Below, piece by piece: positions 17,590-27,354 of a stretch of DNA of 64,000 bases. Numbering within the stretch: the stretch's first letter is position 1; each line of letters opens with the position of its first letter. The position numbers and the translations under genes were made by a program. Below the pieces are notes generated by a model. That model ran no database searches. It was not told the DNA's origin and was given only the letters and a program-made list of their open reading frames with translations. Where the stretch lies: positions 1,736,001 through 1,800,000 of the forward strand of contig NZ_CP130943.1 of assembly GCF_030656875.1 (NCBI RefSeq). The letters are read 5' to 3'. This stretch comes from Prescottella sp. R16 (lineage in GTDB: Bacteria; Actinomycetota; Actinomycetes; Mycobacteriales; Mycobacteriaceae).

Positions 17590-19503
17590 TTGCGTGACGT
17601 CCACGAGCCTGCAGGGTTCCCGTTCAGTGCCATCGTCGGTCAGGATCGGTTGCGGCTCGCGCTGACCCTGTGCGCCGTCCACCCCGGAATCGGGGGAGTG
17701 CTGGTGCGCGGCGAGAAGGGCACCGCCAAGTCCACCGTCGTGCGTGCGCTCACCGCGCTGCTCCCCGAGATCGAGAACGGCCGCCGCGCCCGCCTCGTGG
17801 AGCTGCCCGTCGGCGCCACCGAGGACCGGGTCGTCGGCTCCATCGACCTCGAGAAGGTGCTCCGCGACGGCGAACGCGCCTTCCAGCCCGGCCTCCTCGC
17901 CGACGCCCACCAGGGTGTGCTGTACGTCGACGAGGTCAACCTCCTGCACGACCACCTCGTGGACGTCCTCCTCGACGCCGCCGCGATGGGCCGCGTCCAC
18001 GTCGAACGCGACGGCGTCTCGCACTCGCATCCGGCGAGGTTCGTGCTCGTCGGCACCATGAACCCCGAGGAAGGGGAGCTGCGCCCGCAGCTGCTCGACC
18101 GGTTCGGTCTCGCCGTCGACGTCGCCGCGTCCCGCGACGTGGACGTGCGCGTGGAGGTGGTGCGCCGCCGCCTCGACTACGAACGCGACCCCGACGCCTT
18201 CGCGGCCCGCTACGCCGACCGGGACGCCGACCTGGCCCGGCGCATCGCTGCCGCCCGAGCCGCCGTCGACGCCGTCGAACTCTCCGACACCGAACTGCGG
18301 CGGATCGCGTCGGTGTGCGCGTCGTTCGACGTCGAGGGCATGCGCGCCGACCTGGTGCTGGCCCGCACCGCCACCGCGCACGCCGCATGGCGCGGCGCGG
18401 ACGCCGTCACCGAGGAGGACGTGCGGATCGCCGCGGAACTGACACTGCCGCACCGCCGCCGCCGCGACCCGTTCGACGAGCCCGGACTCGATCCGCAGCA
18501 GCTCGACGATGCGATGGACAAGGCCGACGAGGACGCCCGCACCCACTCCGACGACGAACCCGAACCGGATCCCGACCCGGACGGCCCGGGCGGTGGAGCG
18601 CCCGAGGACGACTCCGATGCCCCCGCTCCCGAACCGAAAAGTGGTGAGGATCAGCAGGATTCGCAGTCGCAGGGTTCGGGATCGGCGCCGCAGCAGCCGG
18701 CCGGTGCTCCCGGCCCGCAGTTCACGGCGCGGCTGCTCGAGATCCCCGGCGTCGGCGACGGAGCCCCCGGACGCCGCTCCCGGTCCCGGTCGACACGCGG
18801 TCGCACCGTCCGCGCCACCACCGAGCCCGGCACCGGTCTGCACCTGGTGGGCACCCTGTTCGCGGCCGCCGAACACCAGCGCGACCGTGGGCGCGTCACG
18901 GGTCCGATGCGCTTGGCGGGCACAGACATCCGTGGAGCGATCCGAGAGGGCCGCGAGGGCAACCTGGTGCTGTTCGTGGTCGACGCGTCCGGGTCGATGG
19001 CGGCCCGCGACCGGCTCACCGCCGTCACCGGCGCCGTCGTCTCGCTGCTGCGCGACGCCTACCAGCGCCGCGACAAGGTCGCCGTGGTCACGGTGCGCGG
19101 CACCACCGCCGAACTGGTGCTGCCGCCGACGTCGTCGGTGGACGTCGCAGTGCGGCGACTGCGGTCGATGACGACCGGGGGGAAGACCCCGCTCGCCGAG
19201 GGCTTCCTGCGGGCCCGTGAGGTGGTGCTGCGGGAGCGGATCCGTGACCCGAAGCGTCGCCCGCTGGTCGTGACCCTCACCGACGGCCGCGCCACCGGCG
19301 GCTCCGACGCTCTCCCGCGGGCCCGCCGGGCCGCGGCGATGCTCGCCGGGACCGGCGCCGCATCGATCGTCGTGGACTGCGAGACCGGCATGATCCGGCT
19401 CGGCCTGGCTGCCGAGTTGGCGCGCGACCTGCGCGGCGGGTGCGTGCGCCTGGCCGAACTGTCCGCGCAGCAGGTCGCCGGCGTCGTCCGCGCTGCCGCC
19501 TGA
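17590..19503 (+). CDS. Chelatase ATPase, ChlI-ChlD fusion (VWA domain)
   Basis: A 637-residue AAA+ protein that probably drives cobalt insertion during cobalamin synthesis, or magnesium-chelatase-like metal insertion. The AAA+ half has Walker A GEKGTAKS (41-48) and Walker B VLYVDEVN (110-117). An acidic Pro/Asp/Glu linker spans about 312-366, and a C-terminal von Willebrand A domain carries the MIDAS motif DASGSM (465-470). The TTG at 17590 follows AAGGGA by 8 nt and gives a start close to the conserved FPFSAIVG; the ATG at 17533 lies at the riboswitch edge. No CobN-type large subunit is in the window. Confidence 0.86.
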   Translation: MRDVHEPAGFPFSAIVGQDRLRLALTLCAVHPGIGGVLVRGEKGTAKSTVVRALTALLPEIENGRRARLVELPVGATEDRVVGSIDLEKVLRDGERAFQPGLLADAHQGVLYVDEVNLLHDHLVDVLLDAAAMGRVHVERDGVSHSHPARFVLVGTMNPEEGELRPQLLDRFGLAVDVAASRDVDVRVEVVRRRLDYERDPDAFAARYADRDADLARRIAAARAAVDAVELSDTELRRIASVCASFDVEGMRADLVLARTATAHAAWRGADAVTEEDVRIAAELTLPHRRRRDPFDEPGLDPQQLDDAMDKADEDARTHSDDEPEPDPDPDGPGGGAPEDDSDAPAPEPKSGEDQQDSQSQGSGSAPQQPAGAPGPQFTARLLEIPGVGDGAPGRRSRSRSTRGRTVRATTEPGTGLHLVGTLFAAAEHQRDRGRVTGPMRLAGTDIRGAIREGREGNLVLFVVDASGSMAARDRLTAVTGAVVSLLRDAYQRRDKVAVVTVRGTTAELVLPPTSSVDVAVRRLRSMTTGGKTPLAEGFLRAREVVLRERIRDPKRRPLVVTLTDGRATGGSDALPRARRAAAMLAGTGAASIVVDCETGMIRLGLAAELARDLRGGCVRLAELSAQQVAGVVRAAA

Positions 19504-19531
19504 AACCTCCAGTACGAGACAAGGATTCGAC

Positions 19532-20146
19532 ATGCCTCAGGGTGTCCCCGAAAACGTGCCTGCCGACGGTCTGACCACCCGGCAGCGCCGCAACCAGCCG
19601 GTCCTGGCCGTGCACACCGGTCCCGGCAAGGGCAAGTCCACGGCCGCGTTCGGGATGGCGTTGCGCGCCTGGAACCAGGGCTTCGACATCGGTGTCTTCC
19701 AGTTCGTCAAGAGCGCCAAGTGGAAGGTCGGTGAGGAGGCCACGTTCCGCACGCTCGGCGAACTCCACGAGACCAGCGGTGTCGGTGGCGCCGTCAGCTG
19801 GCACAAGATGGGGGAGGGCTGGTCCTGGAGCCGCAAGGCCGGCACCGAGGAGGACCACGCCGCCGCCGCGCTCGAGGGCTGGCGGGAGATCACGCGCCGG
19901 CTCGAGGCGGAGACCCACCGCTTCTACGTGCTCGACGAGTTCACGTACCCGCTCAAGTGGGGCTGGGTGGACACCGACGAGGTCGTCGAGGTGCTCCGTA
20001 ACCGTCCCGGCAACCAGCACGTCGTCGTCACCGGCCGCGACGCCCCGCAGGCCCTGATCGACGCCGCCGACCTGGTCACCGAGATGACGAAGATCAAGCA
20101 TCCGATGGACGCGGGCCGCAAGGGCCAGCGCGGCATCGAATGGTGA
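19532..20146 (+). CDS. cobO: Cob(I)yrinic acid a,c-diamide adenosyltransferase
   Basis: Transfers the adenosyl group of ATP to cob(I)yrinic acid a,c-diamide and related corrinoids. The 204-residue protein has the P-loop GPGKGKST (30-37) and the family segments FQFVKSAKW, WSWSRKAG and VLDEFTYPLKWGW. It overlaps cobB by 7 nt if cobB starts at ATG 20140. It belongs to the riboswitch-controlled operon. Confidence 0.96.
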   Translation: MPQGVPENVPADGLTTRQRRNQPVLAVHTGPGKGKSTAAFGMALRAWNQGFDIGVFQFVKSAKWKVGEEATFRTLGELHETSGVGGAVSWHKMGEGWSWSRKAGTEEDHAAAALEGWREITRRLEAETHRFYVLDEFTYPLKWGWVDTDEVVEVLRNRPGNQHVVVTGRDAPQALIDAADLVTEMTKIKHPMDAGRKGQRGIEW

Positions 20147-21522
20147 GTGCTCCCGCCGTCGTCGTCGCCGCCCCCGCATCGGGCAGCGGCAAGACGACGA
20201 TCGCCACGGGCCTCGTCGGCGCGTTGCGCGGGTCCGGCGACCGGGTGGCCCCGTTCAAGGTGGGCCCCGACTACATCGATCCCGGCTACCACGGGCTCGC
20301 CGCCGGCCGGCCCGGCCGCAACCTCGACACCGTCCTCGTCGGTGCCGAGCGGATCGGGCCGCTGTTCCGGCACGGCAGCGACGACGCCGACATCGCCGTC
20401 GTAGAGGGCGTCATGGGCCTGTTCGACGGCAAGATCGATCCGGAGTCGACGGCACCGTCCGCGGAGGGGTCGACGGCGTCGGTCGCAGCGGCGCTCGGCG
20501 CACCCGTGGTCCTGGTGATCGACGCGCGCGGCCACAGCCAGTCCCTGGCCGCCGTGCTGCACGGATTCTCGACGTACGACCCGGCGGTGCGGATCGGCGG
20601 CGTGATCCTCAACCGGGTCGGCAGCCCCCGGCACGAGGCCGTGCTGCGGCAGGCGTGCGAGCGGGTGGGGCTGCCCGTCCTCGGATCGGTGCCACGGATG
20701 GCGGAACTCGAGGTGCCGTCCCGGCATCTGGGGCTCGTGCCCGCCGTCGAACACGGCCGCGCCGCCGTCGCCGCCGTCGACGCGATGACGCAACTCGCTG
20801 CGGCGCACCTGGATCTGGACGCGATCCGGGCCCTCGCGTGTTCGTCCGTCGACGCCGACGCGTGGGATCCGGCGGCCGAGGTGGGTCCGACCCCGTCCGG
20901 TCCCCGGCCGGTGATCGCGCTCGCCGGGGGTGTCGCGTTCACGTTCGGGTACGCCGAACACCGGGAACTGCTCGAGGCCGCCGGCGCCGACGTCGTCACG
21001 TTCGACCCCCTGCACGACGAACTGCCGTCCGGCACCGCCGGTCTGGTACTGCCCGGCGGCTTCCCCGAGGAACACGCGGTGGCGTTGGCGTCGAACACCG
21101 GCCTGCGGAAACAGGTCCGCGACCTCGCGGCCGACGGCGCCCCGATCCACGCCGAGTGCGCGGGCCTGCTGTATCTGGCCCGCAGCCTCGACGGACACCC
21201 GATGGCCGGGGTCCTCGACGTCGACGCCCGCTTCGGGGCACGGCTCACCCTCGGCTACCGGGAGGCCGTCGCCGTCACCGACTCGGCCCTGTTCGACGCC
21301 GGAACCCGCGTCGCCGGACACGAATTCCACCGCACCGCACTGGACGTCGGCACCGCCGACGGGTTCGGGGCCGCGTGGGGCTGGCGGGCGTGGGATGCCG
21401 GCGCCACCCGCGAGGGTTTCGTCGGCGGACCCGCCGGCTCGGTGCACGCGTCGTACCTGCACACGCATCCGGCCGGGACCCCCGACGCGATCCGGCGATT
21501 CGTCGAGGCCGCCCGTGGCTGA
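20140..21522 (+). CDS. cobB: Cobyrinic acid a,c-diamide synthase
   Basis: Glutamine-dependent amidation of the a and c carboxylates of (hydrogeno)cobyrinic acid. The 460-residue protein has an N-terminal P-loop (APASGSGKTT, 11-20), the segment VGPDYIDPGYH, and a C-terminal glutamine amidotransferase domain with nucleophile Cys340 (HAECAGLLY) and a His-rich end (SYLHTHPAG). ATG 20140 and GTG 20143 are both possible starts; either overlaps the end of cobO. The stop overlaps the start of the next reading frame. Confidence 0.95.
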   Translation: MVSAPAVVVAAPASGSGKTTIATGLVGALRGSGDRVAPFKVGPDYIDPGYHGLAAGRPGRNLDTVLVGAERIGPLFRHGSDDADIAVVEGVMGLFDGKIDPESTAPSAEGSTASVAAALGAPVVLVIDARGHSQSLAAVLHGFSTYDPAVRIGGVILNRVGSPRHEAVLRQACERVGLPVLGSVPRMAELEVPSRHLGLVPAVEHGRAAVAAVDAMTQLAAAHLDLDAIRALACSSVDADAWDPAAEVGPTPSGPRPVIALAGGVAFTFGYAEHRELLEAAGADVVTFDPLHDELPSGTAGLVLPGGFPEEHAVALASNTGLRKQVRDLAADGAPIHAECAGLLYLARSLDGHPMAGVLDVDARFGARLTLGYREAVAVTDSALFDAGTRVAGHEFHRTALDVGTADGFGAAWGWRAWDAGATREGFVGGPAGSVHASYLHTHPAGTPDAIRRFVEAARG

Positions 21523-23149
21523 CCGGTGCGTCGGCGTCGGGGCGGGCTCCGCAGCGACCGCCGCCGACATCGTCACCGCCGTCCGGGCCGTGTGCGGCGG
21601 CACCGCCCCGGCGGTCCTGGCCACCCTGGACCGCAAGGCTGCACTCCCGGCGTTCACCGCCGCGGCCGCGGAACTCGGCGCGACTCTTCTCGGCTATCCG
21701 GCCGAACAGTTGGCCGCCGTCCCCGTCCCGCACCCGTCCGCGCACACCGCCGACACCGTCGGCACCCCCAGCGTCGCCGAGGCCGCCGCCGTCCTCGCCG
21801 CCGGCGGGGGCCCGCTGACCGCGTCGAAGCAGGTGGTGAACGGCGTGACCGTCGCGGTCAGTAGAGTTTCAGGGCCTGCCCGTCGGGTGGTCCGATCGAT
21901 CGAGAAGAACGGGGAGACGAGAGTGTCTGCTTCCGCCGGTACCGAATCCAGCTACCTGGTCGGGCTCGACCTCAGAGGCCGTCGTGTCGTGGTCGTCGGC
22001 GGCGGCAGCGTCGCCCAGCGCAGGCTCGGCCTGCTGGTCGCGTCCGGCGCGGCCGTGCACGTCGTCGGCCGCGAGATCACCCCCGCGATCGAGGGCATGG
22101 TGACGGCCGGGCAGATCACCGCCGACCTGCGCAACTACCGTGACGGCGACCTCGACGGCGCCTGGTACGCGATCGCGTGCACCGACGAACCGGCCACCAA
22201 CGCCGCCGTCGTCGCCGAGGCCGACCGCCACCGCATCTTCTGCGTCCGCGCCGACAGCGCCCGCGACGGCAGCGCCGTCACCCCGGCCACCGGTACGTTC
22301 GACGGCCTCGACATCGGGGTCCTCGCCCGCGGCGCGCACCGCCGGTCGGCGGCCGTCCGCACCGCCCTGATCGAGGCCCTGCAGGCCGGCACCGTCACCG
22401 ACACCGACGAGGCCCCGGCCGCCGGGGTCGCGCTCGTCGGCGGCGGCCCCGGCGACCCCGACCTCATCACCGTGCGCGGCCGGCGGCTCCTCGCCCGCGC
22501 CGACGTCGTCGTCGTCGACCGGCTCGCCCCGCCGGAACTGCTCGCCGAACTCGGCCCGCACGTCGAGGTGGTCGACGCCGCCAAGATCCCGTACGGCCGC
22601 GCGATGGCGCAGGAGGCGATCAACGCGGCCCTGGTCGACGGGGCGAAGGCCGGCAAGTTCGTCGTCCGGCTCAAGGGCGGCGACCCGTACGTGTTCGGCC
22701 GCGGCTTCGAGGAACTCGAGGCCTGCGCAGAGGCCGGTATCCCCGTCACCGTGGTCCCCGGCATCACGAGCGCCATCTCGGTTCCGTCCGCGGCCGGGAT
22801 CCCCGTCACGCACCGCGGCGTCACCCACGAATTCGTCGTCGTCTCCGGGCACGTCGCGCCCGGACATCCGTCGTCGCTCACCGACTGGGCGGCGCTCGCC
22901 CGGCTGCGCGGCACGATCGTCGTGCTCATGGGAGTCGAGCGGATCGAACAGATCGCCGCGGCCCTCCTCGACGGCGGCCGCCCCGCCGACACCCCGGTCA
23001 CCGTGATCCAGGAGGGCACGCTGCGCACCCAGCGGGTGCTGCGCGCCGACCTGGCGACCGTCGCCGCCCGCCTCCGGGAGGCGGAGATCCGGCCGCCCGC
23101 GATCATCGTGATCGGCACAGTGGCCGGGTTTTCCCCGAACGGTCGGTAA
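21515..23149 (+). CDS. cobA: CobE/CbiG-C domain continuous with uroporphyrinogen-III C-methyltransferase (CobA/CysG)
   Basis: A 544-residue frame with no internal stop. Residues 1-125 match the small CobE/CbiG C-terminal family (GVGAGSAATAADIVTAV, TLDRKAALPAF, GTPSVAEAAA). Residues about 147-295 are a CysG-N-like precorrin-2 dehydrogenase/ferrochelatase domain (VVVVGGGSVAQRR). Residues about 302-530 are the SAM-dependent methyltransferase making precorrin-2 (LVGGGPGDPDLITVRG, VRLKGGDPYVFGRG). GTG 21515 has GAGG at 6 nt and overlaps the cobB stop. An internal GTG at 21923 with a strong ribosome binding site would yield only the 408-residue CobA part, the usual mycobacterial form. Confidence 0.85.
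   Translation: MADRCVGVGAGSAATAADIVTAVRAVCGGTAPAVLATLDRKAALPAFTAAAAELGATLLGYPAEQLAAVPVPHPSAHTADTVGTPSVAEAAAVLAAGGGPLTASKQVVNGVTVAVSRVSGPARRVVRSIEKNGETRVSASAGTESSYLVGLDLRGRRVVVVGGGSVAQRRLGLLVASGAAVHVVGREITPAIEGMVTAGQITADLRNYRDGDLDGAWYAIACTDEPATNAAVVAEADRHRIFCVRADSARDGSAVTPATGTFDGLDIGVLARGAHRRSAAVRTALIEALQAGTVTDTDEAPAAGVALVGGGPGDPDLITVRGRRLLARADVVVVDRLAPPELLAELGPHVEVVDAAKIPYGRAMAQEAINAALVDGAKAGKFVVRLKGGDPYVFGRGFEELEACAEAGIPVTVVPGITSAISVPSAAGIPVTHRGVTHEFVVVSGHVAPGHPSSLTDWAALARLRGTIVVLMGVERIEQIAAALLDGGRPADTPVTVIQEGTLRTQRVLRADLATVAARLREAEIRPPAIIVIGTVAGFSPNGR
21911..21925 (+). promoter_or_regulatory. Internal ribosome binding site and start for CobA
   Basis: GGGGAG (21911-21916) lies 6 nt before an in-frame GTG (21923-21925) that opens the CysG-like domains. 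A TAGAGT hexamer at 21872-21877 could serve as a -10 box for a separate transcript. Together they allow a second, shorter product from the same frame. Confidence 0.5.
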
Positions 23150-23160
23150 CGTGAAGTCTC

Positions 23161-24642
23161 GTGTCTGACTCCACCGTCGTGAAGTACCCCGTGACCACGA
23201 GGGCGTTCGGCCTCGCCATCATCGTCCTGAGCGGTATGCAACTGATGATGGTGCTCGACGGCACCGTCGCGTCCCTCGCCCTCGCGAAGATCCAGGAAGA
23301 TCTCGGGCTGAGCGACGCCGGACGCAACTGGGTGATCACGTCGTACGCGCTCACCTTCGGTGGCCTCATGCTGCTCGGCGGCCGGCTCGGCGATGCATTC
23401 GGTCGCAAACGTGTGTTCGTCGGCGGTGTCGCCCTGTTCACGATCGCGTCGCTGCTGTGCGGGATCGCCGCGAACGAGGGCACCCTCGTCGCGGCCCGCG
23501 CACTGCAGGGCGTCGGCGCGGCCATCGCATCACCCACCGCGCTGGCCCTGGTCGCCACGACGTTCGCGCCCGGCCCGGTCCGCAACCAGGCCATCGCGAT
23601 CTTCGCGGCCATGACCGGTATCGGCTCGGTCACCGGGCTCATCATCGGCGGCGCCCTCACCGAGGTGTCGTGGCGGTGGATCTTCCTCATCAACGTGCCC
23701 ATCGGACTGGTGATCCTGGTGCTGGCGTTCCGGGCGCTCGCCGAGACCGGCACCGAACGGCTCACCCTCGACGTGCCCGGCGCGGTCCTCGCGACCCTCG
23801 GCTGCACCGCCGTCGTGTTCGGATTCACCGAGGGCCCCGAGATGGGCTGGACCAGCCCGCTGGTCCTCGCCGGACTGATCGGCGGTCTCGCGTTGCTCGC
23901 CGCGTTCCTCGTCGTCGAGCGGCGTGCCGCCAACCCGCTGCTGCCGTTCTCGCTGTTCCGGAACCGCAGCCGCGTCGCCACGTTCGTCTCCCTCGCCCTC
24001 GTCGGCATGGTGATGTTCTCGCTCGCCCCGTTCGTGGCCCTGTTCGTCCAGGACGTCCTCGGCTACACGCCGCTGCGTGCCGGGCTGGCGTTCGTGCCGT
24101 TCGCGTTCGGGCTCGGCGCCGCCGCGTTCGTCGCCTCCAAACTGGCCGTCAAGGTGCAGGCCCGCTGGCTCGTCGTCGCCGGCACCGTCCTCACCACGAT
24201 CGGCCTGTTGTACGGGTCGACGCTCGACATGTCCGCCACCTATGTCGGCAACCTGTTCGTGCTCGTCGTCGGGGTCGGCTTCGGTGTCGGCCTCGCCGTC
24301 GTGCCGCTGCCGCTGTGCGCCATCGCCGGCGTCGGCCCCCACGAGATCGGCCCCCTCACCGCCATCGCACAGGTCGCGCAGGTCCTGTTCGGGCCCGTCG
24401 GACTCGCGATCGTCGGCGCCATGGCCACCTCGAAGACCCTGTCGGAAGGCGGCGTGTCCGGGGTGTCCGTCACCCACATGACACCCGAACAACTGTCCGC
24501 CCTCAGTGAGGGCTACACCTTCGCCCTCCTCGGCTGTGCGATCCTCGCGGCCCTCGCCGCCGTGGCCGCCCTGTTCGTGCGCTTCACCCCCGCCCAGGTC
24601 GCGCAGGCGCAGGAAGCGGAGAAGGCCGCACAGGCGGCCTGA
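23161..24642 (+). CDS. efpA: MFS efflux pump, EfpA-like (DHA2 family)
   Basis: A 493-residue, 14-helix major facilitator of the drug:H+ antiporter-2 family. Recognisable segments are SDAGRNWVITSYALTFGG, motif A GGRLGDAFGRKR, and GSVTGLIIGGALTEVSWRW, which closely resemble mycobacterial EfpA as I recall it. It exports small hydrophobic compounds; the physiological substrate is unknown. The gene follows cobA by 11 nt, as in M. tuberculosis. A TAACGT hexamer containing the cobA stop lies 8 nt before the GTG start and may give a leaderless transcript. Confidence 0.9.
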   Translation: MSDSTVVKYPVTTRAFGLAIIVLSGMQLMMVLDGTVASLALAKIQEDLGLSDAGRNWVITSYALTFGGLMLLGGRLGDAFGRKRVFVGGVALFTIASLLCGIAANEGTLVAARALQGVGAAIASPTALALVATTFAPGPVRNQAIAIFAAMTGIGSVTGLIIGGALTEVSWRWIFLINVPIGLVILVLAFRALAETGTERLTLDVPGAVLATLGCTAVVFGFTEGPEMGWTSPLVLAGLIGGLALLAAFLVVERRAANPLLPFSLFRNRSRVATFVSLALVGMVMFSLAPFVALFVQDVLGYTPLRAGLAFVPFAFGLGAAAFVASKLAVKVQARWLVVAGTVLTTIGLLYGSTLDMSATYVGNLFVLVVGVGFGVGLAVVPLPLCAIAGVGPHEIGPLTAIAQVAQVLFGPVGLAIVGAMATSKTLSEGGVSGVSVTHMTPEQLSALSEGYTFALLGCAILAALAAVAALFVRFTPAQVAQAQEAEKAAQAA

Positions 24643-24717
24643 GCCCGAAGTGTCGTGATTCGCGGCGGATCGTCCTGATGCGGACCGGGAAGTCCGGGAA
24701 GATCACCGTCGCGCGGC

Positions 24718-24734
24718 GGCCGGGGACGCCGGCC
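24718..24734. terminator. Small hairpin between convergent efpA and yaaA
   Basis: GGCCGG and CCGGCC pair around a 5-nt loop in the 123-nt gap between the two stop codons. It is a modest candidate for bidirectional termination. Confidence 0.3.
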
Positions 24735-24765
24735 AGGGTGTGCGACGGGCGCCACCGGCGGTCCC

Positions 24766-25518
24766 TCAGGTCAGGATGATCAACTCCGAGTCCGACGCGA
24801 TCTCCACCCGCAGGCCCGCCTTCGCCGCCACGCGGGCGACGGCCTTGATGTCGGACGGTTCGGCGCGGGTGACGGTGAGGGCGCGGGCGAGCAGGCCCTT
24901 GTGGTGCTTGTTGAAATGGCTGACGACCTTGCGGGAGCCGTCGGGCTGTTCGGTGAGGACCGTGGCGATCATTGCGCCGGGCACCGGGCCGAGCTGCTGG
25001 TAGGTGCCCGAGCGCAGATCGACGACGAGTCCGCCGTCCGCCTCGGTGAGCAGTGCAGCGGTGAGTTCCGGCTTCCACAGGGCCTGCAGGGTGCCGAATC
25101 CGGGGAGTTTCGATCCGCCGGAGAGGCGGTAGGCGGGGATCGGGTCACCTGACCGCACCGCGCCGAACAGTGCCGACCCCATCGCCAGCCGCCGGTACGC
25201 CTTCTCCCGCTGCACCTTCGTGAACGACGGCGCATCGAGGGCGTCGAAAAGCACACCCGTGTACCGCTCGAGCGCCGGCCGGGTGGGGGACACCCACAGC
25301 TTCGCGTTGCGTTCGATCTCGTCGGCCTGCTTCGGGCCGAGCCCCAGCGCCAGATTCGACGCCTCGGTGTCGGCGGCGAGCTCGACGAGCGCCGTCGCGA
25401 GCATCTCGCGGGTCTCCGTCAACTGCGGCATCGACAACTCGCCCAGATCGAGCGGCGCACCCGCACCGCCGTCGGATTTGGTCTCGGAAGGGGGAAGCAG
25501 CACCAGCACGGTCGCCAA
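24766..25518 (-). CDS. yaaA: Peroxide stress protein YaaA (DUF328)
   Basis: A 250-residue member of the YaaA family, which in E. coli limits intracellular iron during hydrogen peroxide stress. The N-terminal signature is [10 protein letters not shown]; further segments are [17 protein letters not shown] and [15 protein letters not shown]. Start choice is uncertain: TTG at 25518 or GTG at 25509, the latter placing the start close to the conserved LVLLPPSE as in relatives. It is divergent from proS with only 50 nt between them. Confidence 0.92.
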   Translation of the reverse strand: MATVLVLLPPSETKSDGGAGAPLDLGELSMPQLTETREMLATALVELAADTEASNLALGLGPKQADEIERNAKLWVSPTRPALERYTGVLFDALDAPSFTKVQREKAYRRLAMGSALFGAVRSGDPIPAYRLSGGSKLPGFGTLQALWKPELTAALLTEADGGLVVDLRSGTYQQLGPVPGAMIATVLTEQPDGSRKVVSHFNKHHKGLLARALTVTRAEPSDIKAVARVAAKAGLRVEIASDSELIILT

Positions 25519-25554
25519 CCGTACCGGGACTGCCGCTGCGGACGCCGCGCCGAC

Positions 25555-25560
25555 TATCCT
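25555..25560 (+). promoter_or_regulatory. -10 box of proS, probable leaderless promoter
   Basis: TATCCT ends 8 nt before the GTG start of proS, and no ribosome binding site is seen in between. Confidence 0.45.
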
Positions 25561-25568
25561 GGTCCCTC

Positions 25569-27314
25569 GTGATCACCCGCATGTCGCACCTGTTCCTCCG
25601 TACGCTCCGCGACGACCCGGCCGACGCCGAGGTCGCCAGCCACAAGTTGCTGGTTCGCGCCGGCTACGTGCGGCGCATCGCGCCGGGCATCTACTCGTGG
25701 CTGCCACTGGGGCTGAAGGTGCTGCGTGAGGTCGAGCGGGTGGTCCGTGAGGAGATGAACGCGATCGGCGCGCAGGAGATCCACCTGCCGGCGCTGCTGC
25801 CGCGCGACCCGTACGAGACGTCGAACCGGTGGACCGAATACGGCCCCAACCTGTTCCGGCTGCAGGACCGCAAGGGCAACGACATGATGCTCGGTCCGAC
25901 CCACGAGGAGATGTTCGCGCTCACCGTCAAGGGCGAATACAACTCGTACAAGGACTTCCCGGTCACCCTGTACCAGGTGCAGACCAAGTACCGCGACGAG
26001 GAGCGCCCCCGCGCCGGCATCCTGCGCGGCCGCGAGTTCGTCATGAAGGACTCGTACAGCTTCGACCTCACCGACGAGGGCCTCGCCGAGTCCTACAAGG
26101 CACACCGCGACGCCTACGAGCGGATCTTCGCGCGTCTCGGCGTCACGTACGTGATCGTGTCCGCGACGTCGGGTGCGATGGGTGGCAGCGCCTCGGAGGA
26201 GTTCCTGGCCGAGTCCGAGATCGGTGAGGACACCTACGTCCGCTGCGTCGAGTCCGGCTACGCCGCCAACGTCGAGGCCGTGAAGACACTCGCACCGGCG
26301 CCGATCCCGTTCGACGGGCTGCCGGCCGCCGAGGTGCGCGACACTCCCGGCACCGAGACCATCGACACCCTCGTCGAGTGGGCCAACGGCGCCGACCTGG
26401 GCAGGACCGTCACCGCCGCGGACACGCTGAAGAACATCATGGTGAAGACCCGGGTGCCCGGCGGCGAGTGGGAACTGCTCGCGATCGGTGTCCCCGGCGA
26501 CCGTGAGGTGGACGAGAAGCGCCTCGAGGCCGCGCTCGAGCCGGCCGAGTACGTGCTCGTCACCGAGACCGATTTCAAGAACAATCCGTTCCTCGTCAAG
26601 GGCTACATCGGTCCGAAGGCGCTGCAGGAGAACGGTGTCCGCTACCTCGTCGACCCGCGCGTGGTGGACGGCACCAGCTGGATCACCGGCGCCGACGAGG
26701 AAGGCAAGCACTACGTGGGTCTGGTCGCGGGCCGCGACTTCACCCCGGACGGCACCATCGAGGCCGCCGAGGTGCGCGACGGCGACCCGTCGCCCGACGG
26801 CGCCGGCCCGCTCGTGGCGGCGCGTGGCATCGAGATCGGTCACGTGTTCCAGTTGGGCCGCAAGTACACCGACGCGTTCGAGGTGAACGTGCTCGGCGAG
26901 AACGGCAAGCCGGTGCGTCCCACGATGGGCTCGTACGGTGTCGGCGTATCGCGGCTGGTCGCGGTCATCGCCGAGCAGCACCACGACGACAAGGGCCTGC
27001 GCTGGCCCGCCGAGGTCGCCCCGTTCGCGGTGCACCTGGTGATCGCCAACAAGGACGACGCCGCCCGCGAGGGCGCCGAGGCACTGGCCGCGGAACTCGA
27101 CAAGGCCGGCATCGAGGTCCTGTTCGACGACCGCAAGGCGTCGCCCGGCGTGAAGTTCAAGGACTCCGAACTGATCGGGGTCCCGCTCGTCGTGGTCGTC
27201 GGCCGCGGCTACGCCGACGGCAAGGTGGAGCTGCGCGACCGCTTCACCGGCGAGTCCCGCGAGATTCCCGCCGACGGTGCGCTCGCCGAGATCGTGGCGG
27301 CCGTCCGCGGCTGA
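25569..27314 (+). CDS. proS: Prolyl-tRNA synthetase
   Basis: Charges tRNA-Pro. The 581-residue protein is the bacterial ProS type: a class II catalytic core (motif 2 region [29 protein letters not shown]), an inserted YbaK-like editing domain at about residues 220-400 that deacylates Ala-tRNA-Pro, motif 3 ([11 protein letters not shown]) and a C-terminal anticodon-binding domain. The GTG at 25569 is 8 nt from a TATCCT box; an internal ATG four codons later (MSHLFLRTL) is an alternative. Confidence 0.96.
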   Translation: MITRMSHLFLRTLRDDPADAEVASHKLLVRAGYVRRIAPGIYSWLPLGLKVLREVERVVREEMNAIGAQEIHLPALLPRDPYETSNRWTEYGPNLFRLQDRKGNDMMLGPTHEEMFALTVKGEYNSYKDFPVTLYQVQTKYRDEERPRAGILRGREFVMKDSYSFDLTDEGLAESYKAHRDAYERIFARLGVTYVIVSATSGAMGGSASEEFLAESEIGEDTYVRCVESGYAANVEAVKTLAPAPIPFDGLPAAEVRDTPGTETIDTLVEWANGADLGRTVTAADTLKNIMVKTRVPGGEWELLAIGVPGDREVDEKRLEAALEPAEYVLVTETDFKNNPFLVKGYIGPKALQENGVRYLVDPRVVDGTSWITGADEEGKHYVGLVAGRDFTPDGTIEAAEVRDGDPSPDGAGPLVAARGIEIGHVFQLGRKYTDAFEVNVLGENGKPVRPTMGSYGVGVSRLVAVIAEQHHDDKGLRWPAEVAPFAVHLVIANKDDAAREGAEALAAELDKAGIEVLFDDRKASPGVKFKDSELIGVPLVVVVGRGYADGKVELRDRFTGESREIPADGALAEIVAAVRG

Positions 27315-27342
27315 GCCTGTCGAGGGGTGTGGGGAGTCGTCG

Positions 27343-27348
27343 TAGGCT
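27343..27348 (+). promoter_or_regulatory. -10 box of the O-methyltransferase gene, probable leaderless promoter
   Basis: TAGGCT lies 6 nt before ATG 27355, as at map and sulP. Confidence 0.5.
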
Positions 27349-27354
27349 CGGGGC

